A stretch of 64,000 bases of DNA from Mucilaginibacter auburnensis (lineage in GTDB: Bacteria; Bacteroidota; Bacteroidia; Sphingobacteriales; Sphingobacteriaceae). Below, piece after piece: positions 32,977 to 42,253 of this stretch; position 1 is the first letter of the stretch; each line of letters opens with the position of its first letter. The DNA lies in contig NZ_PGFJ01000001.1 in assembly GCF_002797815.1 (NCBI RefSeq), positions 1,364,001-1,428,000 of the forward strand, read 5' to 3'. The translations under genes were made by a program, and so were the position numbers. The notes beneath the pieces were generated by a model that saw only the letters and a program-made list of their open reading frames with translations, searched no databases and was not told the DNA's origin.

Positions 32977-34203
32977 CTATCTGTCTACTTCTCCTAACAC
33001 AAAGTCTAACGACCCTACAATAGCCACCAGATCAGCAATCATAACACCTTTTGATAGCTCAGGCAATACAGATAAATTATTAAAACCCGGTCCGCGCGCT
33101 TTAACACGGAATGGTACTTCGGTATCCATCATCCTGGTTGAGCCGTCTTTAGCTTGCTCTTTGTTTTGTTTGTGTATGAAGTAAAAACCAAGTTCGCCTC
33201 TTGGCCCTTCGCAACGCACATAATAATCCTGCGGTTTTGGAACCAGTTTGCGAGGGAGCTTGGCACGGGGGTCAAAATCCGGCGTGCGCTTCAATTCTTT
33301 TTGCAGGCGATCAAGGCATTGCTCCACAATTTTTAATGATTCATCTATTTCATCAACACGTACTTTGTAGCGGTCCCAGCAATCACCTAATTTGCCCATC
33401 TCGCCCTTTCCAACAGGTATATCAAACTCTAATTCGGGGTAAACTGAGTAGCCATCAATGCGGCGCAGATCCCATTTTAATCCTGAGCCTCTCACTATAG
33501 GTCCTGAGCAACCATAATTAATGGCTACGTCTAAAGGTAAGACCCCAACATTTGCCGTACGGCTAATAAATATCTGGTTATTGGTGAGCAGTTCATTTAG
33601 CTCAACCATCTTGGGTTTAAAGTATTCAACAAACTCCCGGCAGCGTTCTTCAAAGCCAACGGGTAAGTCGTAAAATAAACCGCCCACCCAAATATAGTTG
33701 TACAACAAGCGCGAACCCGATGCCCATTCCATCATACCCATGATGTGTTCCCTATCGCGGAAACACCATAGAAAAGGGGTAAATGCTCCAATGTCAATGC
33801 CGTAAGTGCCTACTGCAATCAGATGCGAGGCAATACGGTTAAGCTCACACATTAATACGCGGATATATTCAATTCGCTTAGGAATGTCTTTATCAATACC
33901 CAGCATGCGTTCAACACCCATTACCCAGGCATGACTGTTGTTCATAGATGCCAGGTAATCCATCCTGTCGGTAAACGGGATGGTTTGCTGGTAAGTAAGC
34001 CGCTCACCATGTTTTTCAAAACAGCGATGTAGGTAGCCCATATGCGGAATACATTCCTTCACAATTTCGCCATCGGTAATTAACTCAAGGCGCAAAACCC
34101 CATGTGTTGAAGGATGCTGCGGCCCCATGTTAAGCACCATGTCCTCCACGCTCGCAGCGGCAATTTTATCGTTGTAATTTTTTAACCCTTGTGTATAATC
34201 CAT
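32977..34203 (-). CDS. nuoD: NADH-quinone oxidoreductase subunit D
   Basis: A 408-aa 49-kDa-type subunit of the peripheral arm of complex I, contributing to the quinone pocket. Diagnostic stretches are [20 protein letters not shown] (quinone-binding His), [27 protein letters not shown] and the C-terminal [20 protein letters not shown] ... [10 protein letters not shown]. It is a separate subunit, not a NuoCD fusion. It lies downstream of nuoC with a 33-bp spacer made largely of a C-run/G-run repeat half. Transcription ends right after it. Confidence 0.97.
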   Translation of the reverse strand: MDYTQGLKNYNDKIAAASVEDMVLNMGPQHPSTHGVLRLELITDGEIVKECIPHMGYLHRCFEKHGERLTYQQTIPFTDRMDYLASMNNSHAWVMGVERMLGIDKDIPKRIEYIRVLMCELNRIASHLIAVGTYGIDIGAFTPFLWCFRDREHIMGMMEWASGSRLLYNYIWVGGLFYDLPVGFEERCREFVEYFKPKMVELNELLTNNQIFISRTANVGVLPLDVAINYGCSGPIVRGSGLKWDLRRIDGYSVYPELEFDIPVGKGEMGKLGDCWDRYKVRVDEIDESLKIVEQCLDRLQKELKRTPDFDPRAKLPRKLVPKPQDYYVRCEGPRGELGFYFIHKQNKEQAKDGSTRMMDTEVPFRVKARGPGFNNLSVLPELSKGVMIADLVAIVGSLDFVLGEVDR

Positions 34204-34209
34204 TGCATA

Positions 34210-34236
34210 AAACTCCCCTTTAGGGGGTTGGGGGGC
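34210..34236. repeat. Half copy of the C/G-run element between nuoC and nuoD
   Basis: CTCCCCTTTAGGGGGTTGG followed by a G-run fills the spacer directly after the nuoC stop codon. It matches one outer arm of the 3147-3264 and 54663-54773 elements. Here it lies inside an operon and has no terminator hairpin. Confidence 0.7.
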
Positions 34237-34734
34237 TTAATCTATCTTTATTCCTTTATAATACTCAGCGTTTGTATAATCTTTTCTTAACGGATAACCC
34301 TCCCAATCATCAGGTAATAAAATACGGCGCAGATCAGGATGGTTCTCAAAAAATATCCCTACCAGATCGTACGCTTCCCGCTCGTGCCAGTCGGCAGTGC
34401 GATAAACTGCTGATACACTTTTAAATGAAGGCAATTCATCTGTATTACGGTCATGTTGTTTACTTACCTTCAATACCAGATTTAAGCGATAGGGGATAGA
34501 GGTAAGATGGTAAACTACCTCAAAGCGGCCATCACTTGCGCCTTGGTCAACCCCGCTTAAGCAGGCCAGATAATCAAAGTAAGTAAGCGGATTATTGCGT
34601 AGCTCCAAACAAACATCGGCAATAAGGTCGGGCGTTATTTGTAAAGCAGACTGTAGTCCGCCTGTTTCTTCGCCAACAATAACCCCAGCGCCAAATTTAT
34701 CAATCAGTAATTGCTTAATATCATCAAAACTCAT
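34237..34734 (-). CDS. nuoC: NADH-quinone oxidoreductase subunit C
   Basis: A 165-aa 30-kDa-type subunit of complex I. The signature ERE-YDLVGIFFENHPDLRRIL LPDDWEGYPLRKDY (WHEREAYDLVGIFFENH; GYPLRKDY) is intact. The ATG overlaps the pdxH stop by 4 bp, so nuoC is translationally coupled to pdxH rather than to nuoB, which lies about 5 kb away. nuoD follows on the same transcript. Confidence 0.96.
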   Translation of the reverse strand: MSFDDIKQLLIDKFGAGVIVGEETGGLQSALQITPDLIADVCLELRNNPLTYFDYLACLSGVDQGASDGRFEVVYHLTSIPYRLNLVLKVSKQHDRNTDELPSFKSVSAVYRTADWHEREAYDLVGIFFENHPDLRRILLPDDWEGYPLRKDYTNAEYYKGIKID

Positions 34735-35378
34735 GGTGCCAGGCGTACTTTCTTCCAGGTTTTATTGTCAACTTTTTTATACACAATGCGGTCATGCAAA
34801 CGGCTTGGTCTTCCCTGCCAAAACTCAATAACACGGGGCTTTAAAACATAGCCACCCCAATGCGCGGGTTTGGGTATCTCCTTGTCTTTATATTCGTTTT
34901 CCATCTTTACCATTCGGCCATCCAATTCACCACGACTACCAACTTCCTGGCTTTGTGGTGATACTACAGCGCCGATCTGGCTGCTTTTAGGGCGAGAATG
35001 GAAATATGCCTCAGACTGCTCTTTGCTTAGCTTTTCAATAGTGCCTTCAATGCGTACCTGGCGCTCCAGTTCACCCCAAAAAAATGTAAGTGCACCAAGT
35101 GGATTTTTAGCTATTTCTTTCCCTTTGCGACTTAGATAATTAGTGTAAAATGAAAACCCTTCTTTGTCATAACCTTTCAACAATACAATACGACCTGACG
35201 GACGACCATCGTGTGTTGCAGTAGACAACGTCATGGCATTAGGTTCAAGCACTTTAGCCTCAACTGCCTGGTTAAACCAGCTATCAAACTGTTGAATAGG
35301 ATCGGCACTACTATCTTTTTCAGATAATGATGCCGCTGTGTAATCCTGCCTTAAATTTTGTAGTTCTTCTCGGTCCAT
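34731..35378 (-). CDS. pdxH: Pyridoxamine 5'-phosphate oxidase
   Basis: A 215-aa FMN-dependent oxidase making pyridoxal 5'-phosphate, the cofactor of IscS and the aldolase in this window. FMN/PLP-binding segments are visible: DGRPSGRIVLLKGYDKEGFS, FYTNYLSRKGKEIAKNP, WGELERQVRIEG and EFWQGRPSRLHDR. Length matches the family (about 215). It occupies the place in front of nuoC where nuoB would normally be. ATG at 35378 gives the standard N-terminus. Confidence 0.96.
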   Translation of the reverse strand: MDREELQNLRQDYTAASLSEKDSSADPIQQFDSWFNQAVEAKVLEPNAMTLSTATHDGRPSGRIVLLKGYDKEGFSFYTNYLSRKGKEIAKNPLGALTFFWGELERQVRIEGTIEKLSKEQSEAYFHSRPKSSQIGAVVSPQSQEVGSRGELDGRMVKMENEYKDKEIPKPAHWGGYVLKPRVIEFWQGRPSRLHDRIVYKKVDNKTWKKVRLAP

Positions 35379-35496
35379 TGCTGCAAACTTACAAATTATT
35401 AAAGCCTAATAATTAATATTGTATACCAAATAATAGTTGCGCTCTATATTTTACTTTGGCTTGTTAATTGCGTCTATATTAAAAAAACGTTAAGCT

Positions 35497-36060
35497 ATGC
35501 TAAATTCAATTACACCGGCAGCAGGAGGCTTGTTACTATCTGAGCCCTTTATGATGGACCCTAACTTTAAACGGTCTGTAATATTACTTGCGGAATATGC
35601 TGATGTTGGTGTAATGGGCTTTATATTAAATCATCAAAGTGACTATTTGTTGGGTGATGTTTTACCAGACGTTTCTTACTCAGAAATTCCGGTTTTTACA
35701 GGCGGCCCAGTCGCTGCTAACACGCTGCATTTCATTCATCGTGCCCCCGAAAAAATTGAGGGAGGAATAGAATTGGCTGAAGGTATTTACTGGGGAGGGG
35801 ATTTTGAGCAGGTTAAAGAATTAGTAAGCAGTTATCAGTTAAATGAAACCGAGATCAAATTTTTTATGGGTTACTCCGGCTGGACGCAAGAGCAACTGGC
35901 AGATGAGGTGAGGGATAACAGTTGGTTGGTTACCAATAAATTCAGCACCGAAATGCTGTTTAACAGTAACGATCAGCAAATGTGGAAACAGGTGATCATT
36001 AGCATGGGACAACGCTTTGCTCATATTGCTAACTTTCCGGAAAACCCGCAATTAAACTGA
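35497..36060 (+). CDS. YqgE/AlgH family protein
   Basis: A 187-aa soluble protein of the UPF0301 (YqgE/AlgH) family. Characteristic motifs are GGLLLSEPFMMDPNFKRSVI, LLAEYADVGVMGFILNH, VFTGGPVAANTLHFIHR and FFMGYSGWTQEQLADEV. The family is linked to regulation of alginate in Pseudomonas, but its biochemical role is unclear. It is transcribed opposite to the nuo/pur genes and interrupts that block together with the next lipoprotein gene. Confidence 0.92.
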   Translation: MLNSITPAAGGLLLSEPFMMDPNFKRSVILLAEYADVGVMGFILNHQSDYLLGDVLPDVSYSEIPVFTGGPVAANTLHFIHRAPEKIEGGIELAEGIYWGGDFEQVKELVSSYQLNETEIKFFMGYSGWTQEQLADEVRDNSWLVTNKFSTEMLFNSNDQQMWKQVIISMGQRFAHIANFPENPQLN

Positions 36061-36148
36061 TTGCAGTAAAAGATTTTAATGCCGGGATGTAGCGCTTGGG
36101 GGATATTACTCGTTTCAGGGTAAACATCACACAACTATTCTACAAGCC

Positions 36149-36565
36149 ATGAAAAGCAAAATCTTTATTGTACTCTTAATAGCCCTGAGTTTAGGTTGCA
36201 CCAAAAAACATAGTGAGGTTATTGATTGCCCTGCCCAACCTTGTACAATGGAGTTCAGGAGTATTACCGTTCAGTTTAAAGATAAAAGTGGCGGTGTTTT
36301 AGAAGTGAAAAACTACTCCGCAATTAATAAACGCACAAAGGAAAGCATGGTACCTGCTAATCAAAAAGGTATTAACGAAGCTGGTTTTTATACTATTGTT
36401 GATGATGGTCTGCTCCGCAAACTTTCAAGTGAAGGCGATGAAATTACTGTTTCGGCAACACACCCAAGCACCGGCCAAACCAAGGTTACCAACTATAAAA
36501 TTTCAGGCGGATGTAATTGCCACGTTAATCGCGTCTCCGGACCGGAGGTAGTTACGTTTAATTAA
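36149..36565 (+). CDS. Hypothetical lipoprotein
   Basis: A 138-aa lipoprotein. The signal MKSKIFIVLLIALSLGCTKK has lipobox SLGC (Cys 17). The mature part has four further cysteines, in DCPAQPC (near the start) and in GGCNCHVNRVSGPEVV (near the end), plus a predicted beta-sandwich-like middle (ITVQFKDKSGGVLEVKNY). The Cys pairs may form disulfides in the periplasm. It is convergent with purE, with only 3 bp between the stop codons. No known domain. Confidence 0.6.
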   Translation: MKSKIFIVLLIALSLGCTKKHSEVIDCPAQPCTMEFRSITVQFKDKSGGVLEVKNYSAINKRTKESMVPANQKGINEAGFYTIVDDGLLRKLSSEGDEITVSATHPSTGQTKVTNYKISGGCNCHVNRVSGPEVVTFN

Positions 36566-36568
36566 ACT

Positions 36569-37060
36569 TTATTTCTCCATTTCGGCAGCAGACTCTTCTA
36601 CCTTTTTCCGAAGTTCGTCCTTGAACGCTATCAGGTTTTGAGTAACAACTTCATCACTGGTTGAGATGATCTGTGCAGCCAGAATCCCCGCGTTTTTAGC
36701 TGCGTTTAATGCAACAGTAGCAACAGGAATACCGTTAGGCATCTGCAAAATAGAAAGGATAGAATCCCAGCCATCAATTGAGTTGCTTGACTTTACCGGA
36801 ACGCCTATAACAGGTAGGTGTGTTAATGAAGCCACCATACCCGGCAAATGCGCCGCGCCACCTGCACCGGCAATAATAACTTTGATGCCTCTGCCGGCAG
36901 CTTCGCGTGCGTAGGTAAACATTCTATCAGGCGTGCGGTGGGCTGATACTACAGTTATTTCGTAATCAACCCCTAATGCTTTTAACACATCTGCGGCATC
37001 CTGCATAACCGGAAGATCCGATTTGCTGCCCATTATTATTCCAACTTTTGGTGAACTCAT
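36569..37060 (-). CDS. purE: N5-carboxyaminoimidazole ribonucleotide mutase
   Basis: A 163-aa class I PurE converting N5-CAIR to CAIR in purine synthesis. The phosphate-binding [10 protein letters not shown], catalytic-loop [21 protein letters not shown] and the substrate loop [20 protein letters not shown] are all present. The start overlaps the preceding membrane-protein stop by 4 bp. PurK, the partner supplying N5-CAIR, is three genes upstream on the same strand. Confidence 0.97.
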   Translation of the reverse strand: MSSPKVGIIMGSKSDLPVMQDAADVLKALGVDYEITVVSAHRTPDRMFTYAREAAGRGIKVIIAGAGGAAHLPGMVASLTHLPVIGVPVKSSNSIDGWDSILSILQMPNGIPVATVALNAAKNAGILAAQIISTSDEVVTQNLIAFKDELRKKVEESAAEMEK

Positions 37061-37596
37061 GTTTTAGCAGTGCTATCAATCATTAATGTTTTTCTTTCCG
37101 ATGGATTGGCATGCATCAGTCTTCCAATCAGCCATTCTACCTTATCTTGGTCTCTGTTTTTTAAATGCCCCAAAGATAAATTTACTTCCTGAAACCCCAT
37201 CGCTTTAGATATGTTTTTAAGATTTTTATTGCCTTTTAACAGTGGTATTGCCCGCTCATCTAACACAATGCAAATAATTCGTTGCCCATGCACATCTACT
37301 CGGTAAGCATCATTAACAAGCTCCCAGTTAACCATTTCTTTATAGGCCATTCTGTCAAATATACCGATCTCACTTATAATAATTTGAGGTCGACGGTCAA
37401 GCACTATGTATAGTGCTAATGGTATTGAAAGCCCGAAAAAGCATAAACCAAGCCAGGCCAGGCCTTTGGGCATTATATCTGAGTACCCTGTTATGTCTAT
37501 AAGACTTACAACAATAAACGGAGCACTTAACAAAAGTAACTTTAAGGCTTGGAGGGGCGATTTATAAAAATATAGCTCTTTCAATGGAGGATTCAT
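37057..37596 (-). CDS. Membrane protein resembling STM3941-type family
   Basis: A 179-aa protein with two N-terminal transmembrane helices (about 15-37 and 46-66). A soluble alpha/beta domain follows ([40 protein letters not shown]). The pattern of two TM helices followed by a PH-like beta domain recalls the STM3941 family, although this is from memory and not certain. It is coupled to purE by a 4-bp overlap and lies 8 bp after the gene upstream. A role in purine synthesis is not implied by sequence. Confidence 0.55.
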   Translation of the reverse strand: MNPPLKELYFYKSPLQALKLLLLSAPFIVVSLIDITGYSDIMPKGLAWLGLCFFGLSIPLALYIVLDRRPQIIISEIGIFDRMAYKEMVNWELVNDAYRVDVHGQRIICIVLDERAIPLLKGNKNLKNISKAMGFQEVNLSLGHLKNRDQDKVEWLIGRLMHANPSERKTLMIDSTAKT

Positions 37597-37604
37597 TTTT
37601 TAGT

Positions 37605-38267
37605 TTAAGCCTTGCTTTTTCTATATACAATCTTATATAATATAAAAACAATTCCAAAACCTATAGCGGCAAACAAGCCAATTACTGTTAGCACGCCAAT
37701 CACCTCGCCAATTTTAGTGGCAGTGCTTTTAGCTTCTATACCATCCAATTCCTCGGAACTTATTACTTTGAACTTGCTAAAAAAGTCTGTTAAATTTTTA
37801 TTTTGTTTCGGAACCAAATATGTAGACAAAACGCCACAAGTTACAACTGAGTCTGCCAAACGTACAACCCGATAGTGACCGTAAATGGTTCGGTCATTAG
37901 CTATCCCTCTAAAACTGAATTGTATAGCCGGGTGTCCATTTATATCAATTTTGTCTTTATAAAGAAGCTTGCCTTTTAAGCTTTTTAAAAAACCATTTAC
38001 ATATTGGTTGTAAAAAGAGTCATTGGAGTATGAGTTCAGAATGTCTTTTAATCTATCGGTAGCAGAACCGGAGGCAGCATAATAAGTTGTTTCTGAATAG
38101 TTGGAAACAAAACTTTTTATGCCTTCTTCCTGATAAATTTTGGGAGTATCCGGTAGTGCTACAGTCGCAAGTGTACCTAATTTTTGTGAGTACTTATATT
38201 GAATCTGACTAAATGCCGCGTTGGATAGTAACAAGCAAAGGGCAGCAATAATTGCTTTGAGGTTCAT
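37605..38267 (-). CDS. Hypothetical secreted/anchored protein
   Basis: A 220-aa protein with a Sec signal (MNLKAIIAALCLLLSNAAFS). It has a periplasmic domain of about 150 residues (SATDRLKDILNSYSNDSFYN, INGHPAIQFSFRGIANDRTI). A C-terminal transmembrane helix (about 192-214, VIGLFAAIGFGIVFILYKIV) ends with basic residues, giving a type I topology. No known domain was recognised. It is placed between purK and the STM3941-like gene in what looks like one transcript (gaps of 21 and 8 bp). Confidence 0.55.
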   Translation of the reverse strand: MNLKAIIAALCLLLSNAAFSQIQYKYSQKLGTLATVALPDTPKIYQEEGIKSFVSNYSETTYYAASGSATDRLKDILNSYSNDSFYNQYVNGFLKSLKGKLLYKDKIDINGHPAIQFSFRGIANDRTIYGHYRVVRLADSVVTCGVLSTYLVPKQNKNLTDFFSKFKVISSEELDGIEAKSTATKIGEVIGVLTVIGLFAAIGFGIVFILYKIVYRKSKA

Positions 38268-38288
38268 GGTGCTTAGCCGTTGGTATTG

Positions 38289-39428
38289 CTAAGATACTAC
38301 TTTCAGCATTTTCTGTACAAACCGTGCCTTCTCGATGGCTTTCTCCCTGTCGGCATCAACAATGGTTACGTGTCCCATCTTACGGAAAGGCTTGGTAAGC
38401 GCTTTACCATACAGGTGCACGTATACGCCCGGGCATTTCAATATTTTTTCAATGCCTTGGTAAACCGCTGGTCCTTCATGCCCTTCCTCGCCTAAAACGT
38501 TTACCATAATGGCGTTGTTCAAACAGGCAGTATCACCCATAGGCTGATTGAAAATAGCACGTAAATGCTGCTCAAATTGCGATACAACATTACCCTCAAT
38601 GCTTTGGTGCCCGCTGTTGTGCGGTCGCGGAGCCAATTCGTTTACCAGTATCTGCCCATCTTTAGTTAAAAACATTTCAACAGCCAGTAAGCCCACAATT
38701 CGTAGGTCGTCTGCTATCTTTTTCGCTATACGCTCAGCTTCCTGCTGAACCTCAAATGGTAGGGTAGAAGGGGATATCAGAAACTCAACGAGGTTAACAT
38801 CCGGGTTAAATTCCATTTCCACCATTGGGAAGGCACTAATGTCGCCACTTTCATTACGGGCAACAATAACCGCTATCTCTTTTTCAAAGTCAATCCATTG
38901 CTCTATCAAACTCGGCTCTGTAAAGGCTTTGTCCAGATACGATTCATCGATCACTTTGTAAACGCCTCTGCCATCATACCCATCTCTCCTTAACTTTTGA
39001 ATGTAAGGGAAAGGCATGGTGGTTTGCTCCAACTCTGTTTTGTTGGATATAATTTGGAAAGGAGCGGTAGGAATATCGTTCTGCTTAAAAAATTGTTTTT
39101 GCAAACCTTTATCCTGTATTAAGCGGATAACCCTGGCCTGTGGATAAACCATAACACCCTCTTTCTCCAGTTGCTCCAACGCATCAACGTTTACTTTTTC
39201 TATTTCGATGGTTAGCAGGTCAACCTTTTTACCAAAGTTGTAAACGGTGTTATAGTGGTTAAGGGCTCCAACCACAAATTCATCACAAAGTTTTCTGCAA
39301 GGCGCTTCTCTGTCGGGGTCAAGTACTTTAACCGTTACGTTGTAATTAATAGCCTGCTGTATCAGCATGCGGCCCAATTGTCCGCCGCCTAAAATTCCGA
39401 GTTTAAGGTCTCCGTAAAATGTTTTCAT
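38289..39428 (-). CDS. purK: 5-(carboxyamino)imidazole ribonucleotide synthase
   Basis: A 379-aa ATP-grasp ligase making N5-CAIR from AIR, bicarbonate and ATP. Present are the N-terminal LGILGGGQLGRMLIQQAINY, the ATP-grasp KLRRDGYDGRGVYKV, SLIEQWIDFEKEIAVIVARN and the metal-binding VNELAPRPHNSGHQSIEGN. ATG at 39428 (MKTFYGDLKLGIL) is preferred over the short upstream extension. It lies downstream of nuoAB and a membrane protein, with 49 bp before it. Confidence 0.97.
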   Translation of the reverse strand: MKTFYGDLKLGILGGGQLGRMLIQQAINYNVTVKVLDPDREAPCRKLCDEFVVGALNHYNTVYNFGKKVDLLTIEIEKVNVDALEQLEKEGVMVYPQARVIRLIQDKGLQKQFFKQNDIPTAPFQIISNKTELEQTTMPFPYIQKLRRDGYDGRGVYKVIDESYLDKAFTEPSLIEQWIDFEKEIAVIVARNESGDISAFPMVEMEFNPDVNLVEFLISPSTLPFEVQQEAERIAKKIADDLRIVGLLAVEMFLTKDGQILVNELAPRPHNSGHQSIEGNVVSQFEQHLRAIFNQPMGDTACLNNAIMVNVLGEEGHEGPAVYQGIEKILKCPGVYVHLYGKALTKPFRKMGHVTIVDADREKAIEKARFVQKMLKVVS

Positions 39429-39477
39429 TTGCAACTGCAAGTTTACCCAAAATAGGTTAAAAAGCCTAAGAAATATG

Positions 39478-39951
39478 CTATCGGGTTGATTTAAAGCGTT
39501 TATCCGCCACTACAGCTATCGGTAACCCAACACATATAATAAGCGCGAGCAACCCAACAACGGCATTCAACGGTTTAATGGCGTGCATGCCTATCTTGCT
39601 TAATGGAACCACAACCATATTCATGATGAGCCATGTAATAGCGCCGTATATATTAGCTACCACATACTTGTTCTTTAACATAGAAAAGGCAAAAGGATAA
39701 AGAAGGTAGAAGGCAGTAGTAAACAAGTAGGCAATCAGATAATGAAAAATAACACCGGCAACAATCATTTCTGCGCCGCCTTTGTAGGCATCAGGGCCAA
39801 ATATGGCGCTGGCAATGAACCTGAATATCAATCCCGGACTGGCATTGTAATTAAGTAACAATGCCGCCAACCCGTCAAGGGTACCAACAAGTAAGCCCAG
39901 CCACAATATGTTTTTTAATGCTTTGGCTTTATACAATTGCAAGTCGGCCAT
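39478..39951 (-). CDS. Hypothetical four-helix membrane protein, coupled to nuoB
   Basis: A 157-aa inner-membrane protein with four hydrophobic segments (about 13-30, 60-88, 95-115, 128-148). It includes FHYLIAYLFTTAFYLLYPF and YGAITWLIMNMVVVPLSKIG. It resembles DUF1440/YagU-type four-TM proteins only loosely. Its ATG overlaps the nuoB stop by one base (TAATG), so it is translated right after NuoB. It is not a known complex I subunit. Whether it assists the complex is untested. Confidence 0.6.
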   Translation of the reverse strand: MADLQLYKAKALKNILWLGLLVGTLDGLAALLLNYNASPGLIFRFIASAIFGPDAYKGGAEMIVAGVIFHYLIAYLFTTAFYLLYPFAFSMLKNKYVVANIYGAITWLIMNMVVVPLSKIGMHAIKPLNAVVGLLALIICVGLPIAVVADKRFKSTR

Positions 39952-40430
39952 TAAACAGTGATCAGGTTTTCGTCCGCTATCTTTTTTTGCAGTTCAAGAA
40001 TGCCGCCGATCAACGCCTCGGGACGCGGAGGACACCCCTGTACATAAACATCAACCGGGATAACACGGTCAACGCCTTTTACCACGTGGTAGCCATGCTG
40101 CCAGTAAGGCCCGCCGCAGTTAGAACACGATCCCATTGAAATAACATATTTAGGGTCGGGCATTTGCTCATATAAACGTTTTATACGTTCGGCCATTTTG
40201 AAGGTAACGGTACCTGCTATAATGATAACATCAGCCTGACGTGCCGAAGCCCGCGGGAACACACCGAAGCGTTCCAGATCATAAGTAGCAGAGTAACTGC
40301 CCATCATTTCAATAGCACAGCAGGCAATGCCAAACTGCAATGGCCATACCGATGATAACCTCGACCAGTTTAACAGGTCGTTTAGTTTTGTAACCACAAA
40401 TCCGCTGCCTTCGCTATTTATATCACTCAT
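39951..40430 (-). CDS. nuoB: NADH-quinone oxidoreductase subunit B
   Basis: A 159-aa PSST-type subunit carrying cluster N2 next to the quinone site. The four N2 cysteine ligands are present: adjacent C37-C38 ([10 protein letters not shown]), C102 ([12 protein letters not shown], with C105 also there) and C133 (VQGCPPRP). ATG at 40430 ([13 protein letters not shown]) is used; the frame continues upstream into nuoA in a different reading. It lies 1 bp after nuoA and is coupled to the next membrane-protein gene. Confidence 0.96.
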   Translation of the reverse strand: MSDINSEGSGFVVTKLNDLLNWSRLSSVWPLQFGIACCAIEMMGSYSATYDLERFGVFPRASARQADVIIIAGTVTFKMAERIKRLYEQMPDPKYVISMGSCSNCGGPYWQHGYHVVKGVDRVIPVDVYVQGCPPRPEALIGGILELQKKIADENLITV

Positions 40431-40431
40431 T

Positions 40432-41040
40432 TTATGGTTTTTTAAAGGATGGTTTAAACAGAGGTTTTCGCACCGCACCTTCTGTTGATGCAGATGCCGG
40501 TTCGGCTGTTGCAGAGGAGGTTGCTACAGATGCGGCAGTCAACTCAAATTTTTTAACGGTGTAGGTGCTTTGCTCGGCATTAACCCTTTCGTATAACGAA
40601 GCCGGTATGCTTACATTCGTGCTCGGTACAATAGGGTTAGGTTTTATCCATTCCAGATCACCTTTCACCCAAATATAAACCAAACCCAATATCAAAATAC
40701 CTAAGAAGATAAACATCTCTGCCAGTGCAAACCAGCCCCATGTTGGTACCGCTGCTATGATATCATGATTGCCAAATACCGTTGCCCATGGAAATACAAA
40801 TACCATTTCTACCTCAAACAATAAGAAAACCAGGGCTATAACATAAAACCGCGGATTGAACGGCAGCCATGCATTGCCGGTTGGTTCTTCACCACACTCG
40901 TATGATAGCTGCTTTTCGGCAGTTGGGTTATTAGGAGATAGAATGCGGTTGGCCAGGAAACCAAAGCTCACCATTATTATTCCCGCAATTAAAAAGATAA
41001 GTATCTTGCCAAATTCTGATATTTGCGAAACTTCACTCAT
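40432..41040 (-). CDS. nuoA: NADH-quinone oxidoreductase subunit A with long C-terminal tail
   Basis: A 202-aa ND3-type membrane subunit; the usual length is 115-140. The core (1-132) has three TM helices. TM1-2 loop motif [13 protein letters not shown] carries the conserved Cys49, and TM2 carries the conserved acidic LLFEVEMVF. The extra 70 residues (from 133) are low-complexity Ala/Ser/Thr ([17 protein letters not shown]) ending in a Lys/Pro/Phe cluster ([12 protein letters not shown]). The ATG shares two bases with the divergent oxidoreductase ATG, so its promoter must lie inside that gene. Confidence 0.94.
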   Translation of the reverse strand: MSEVSQISEFGKILIFLIAGIIMVSFGFLANRILSPNNPTAEKQLSYECGEEPTGNAWLPFNPRFYVIALVFLLFEVEMVFVFPWATVFGNHDIIAAVPTWGWFALAEMFIFLGILILGLVYIWVKGDLEWIKPNPIVPSTNVSIPASLYERVNAEQSTYTVKKFELTAASVATSSATAEPASASTEGAVRKPLFKPSFKKP

Positions 41041-42253
41041 GTATGCAAAGCTAATAAATCAAAGCCATTTCGACGCTATAATTATAGGGGGCGGCGCCTG
41101 CGGATTAATGTGCGCCGTGCAGGCGGGCTTTTTAGGCAAGCGTACACTTATTTTAGAGAAGAACGATAAGGTAGGCGCCAAGATATTGATAAGCGGCGGT
41201 GGCCGTTGTAATTACACCAACCTGTATGCCTCAGCCCAACAGTTTATTTCTGAAAATGAGCATTTTGTAAAGTCGGCTTTTGCGCAGTGGACTGTTGATG
41301 ATACCATTAGTTTTTTTGAAACGTATGGCATAGCAGGCAAAGAGAAAACATTGGGGCAGCTGTTCCCAACCAGCGACAAGGCTCGCGATGTAGTGAAAGT
41401 TTTTACAGAACTATGTCATGATCTTGAGCAGCAAATGCAGCTGAGTGCGGATGTTAAACAGGTTGAGCAAACTGACAGTGGTTTTAAAGTGACCTTTGAA
41501 AATGAGGGCCAAACCATCGAACTAAAAACGCCCAAAGTAGTAATAGCCGCAGGCGGACTGCCCATTCAGAAAATGGGCGCTACTGATTTTGGTTTGCGTG
41601 TTGCGCGTCAGTTTGGTTTGAAGATAATTAACACAGCGCCTGCGCTGGTACCACTCACCATTACCGGTAAAGACCAGCCCTGGTATGAGCAGCTATCAGG
41701 CAATAGCATTTTTTGCCGTGTATGGAATGACAGGGCCAGTTTTGATGAGAATATACTATTTACACATTGGGGCTTGAGCGGCCCGGCTATATTGCAGATC
41801 TCATCTTACTGGAGACCTGGTGAGTTTATTTTTATAGATCTGTTGCCTGATAAAGATATTGCCGAACTCATTCAGCAGGAACGTCAACTCAACGGCAAGA
41901 GAATGCTGCTCAACTTCCTGACCCAGTTTTACACCCGTAAGTTTGCCGAAGCATTAAGCAGCAGGTTGCCCGTTGATAAGAATCTGGCTTCATTAAGCAA
42001 GGCTGACCTGGAAGCCATTCAGGAGCTCATTCACAATTTTAAAGTAAAGCCGGCAGGCGATAAAGGCTACGATAAAGCCGAGGTTATGCGTGGCGGCGTA
42101 TCAACCGACGAATTGTATTCAAAAACGCTGGAAGCTAAAAAGGTACCCGGATTGTACTTTGGTGGTGAATGTGTAGACGTTACCGGATGGTTGGGCGGTT
42201 ATAACTTTCAGTGGGCCTGGGCAAGTGGTTTCGTTATAGCGCAAAATATTTAA
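41039..42253 (+). CDS. BaiN/HI0933-family FAD-dependent oxidoreductase
   Basis: A 404-aa flavoprotein. The dinucleotide fold begins DAIIIGGGACGLMCAVQAGF (GxGxxG). The family-typical ISGGGRCNYTN follows, then GLPIQKMGATDFGL and the C-terminal GGVSTDELYSKTLEAKKVPG, LYFGGECVDVTGWLGGYNF and WAWASGFV motifs. The reaction is unknown for most of this family; bile-acid BaiN is one member. ATG at 41039 is the only start consistent with the Rossmann spacing. It overlaps the nuoA ATG head-to-head (shared CATG). Its stop overlaps the convergent gene by 4 bp. Confidence 0.93.
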   Translation: MYAKLINQSHFDAIIIGGGACGLMCAVQAGFLGKRTLILEKNDKVGAKILISGGGRCNYTNLYASAQQFISENEHFVKSAFAQWTVDDTISFFETYGIAGKEKTLGQLFPTSDKARDVVKVFTELCHDLEQQMQLSADVKQVEQTDSGFKVTFENEGQTIELKTPKVVIAAGGLPIQKMGATDFGLRVARQFGLKIINTAPALVPLTITGKDQPWYEQLSGNSIFCRVWNDRASFDENILFTHWGLSGPAILQISSYWRPGEFIFIDLLPDKDIAELIQQERQLNGKRMLLNFLTQFYTRKFAEALSSRLPVDKNLASLSKADLEAIQELIHNFKVKPAGDKGYDKAEVMRGGVSTDELYSKTLEAKKVPGLYFGGECVDVTGWLGGYNFQWAWASGFVIAQNI

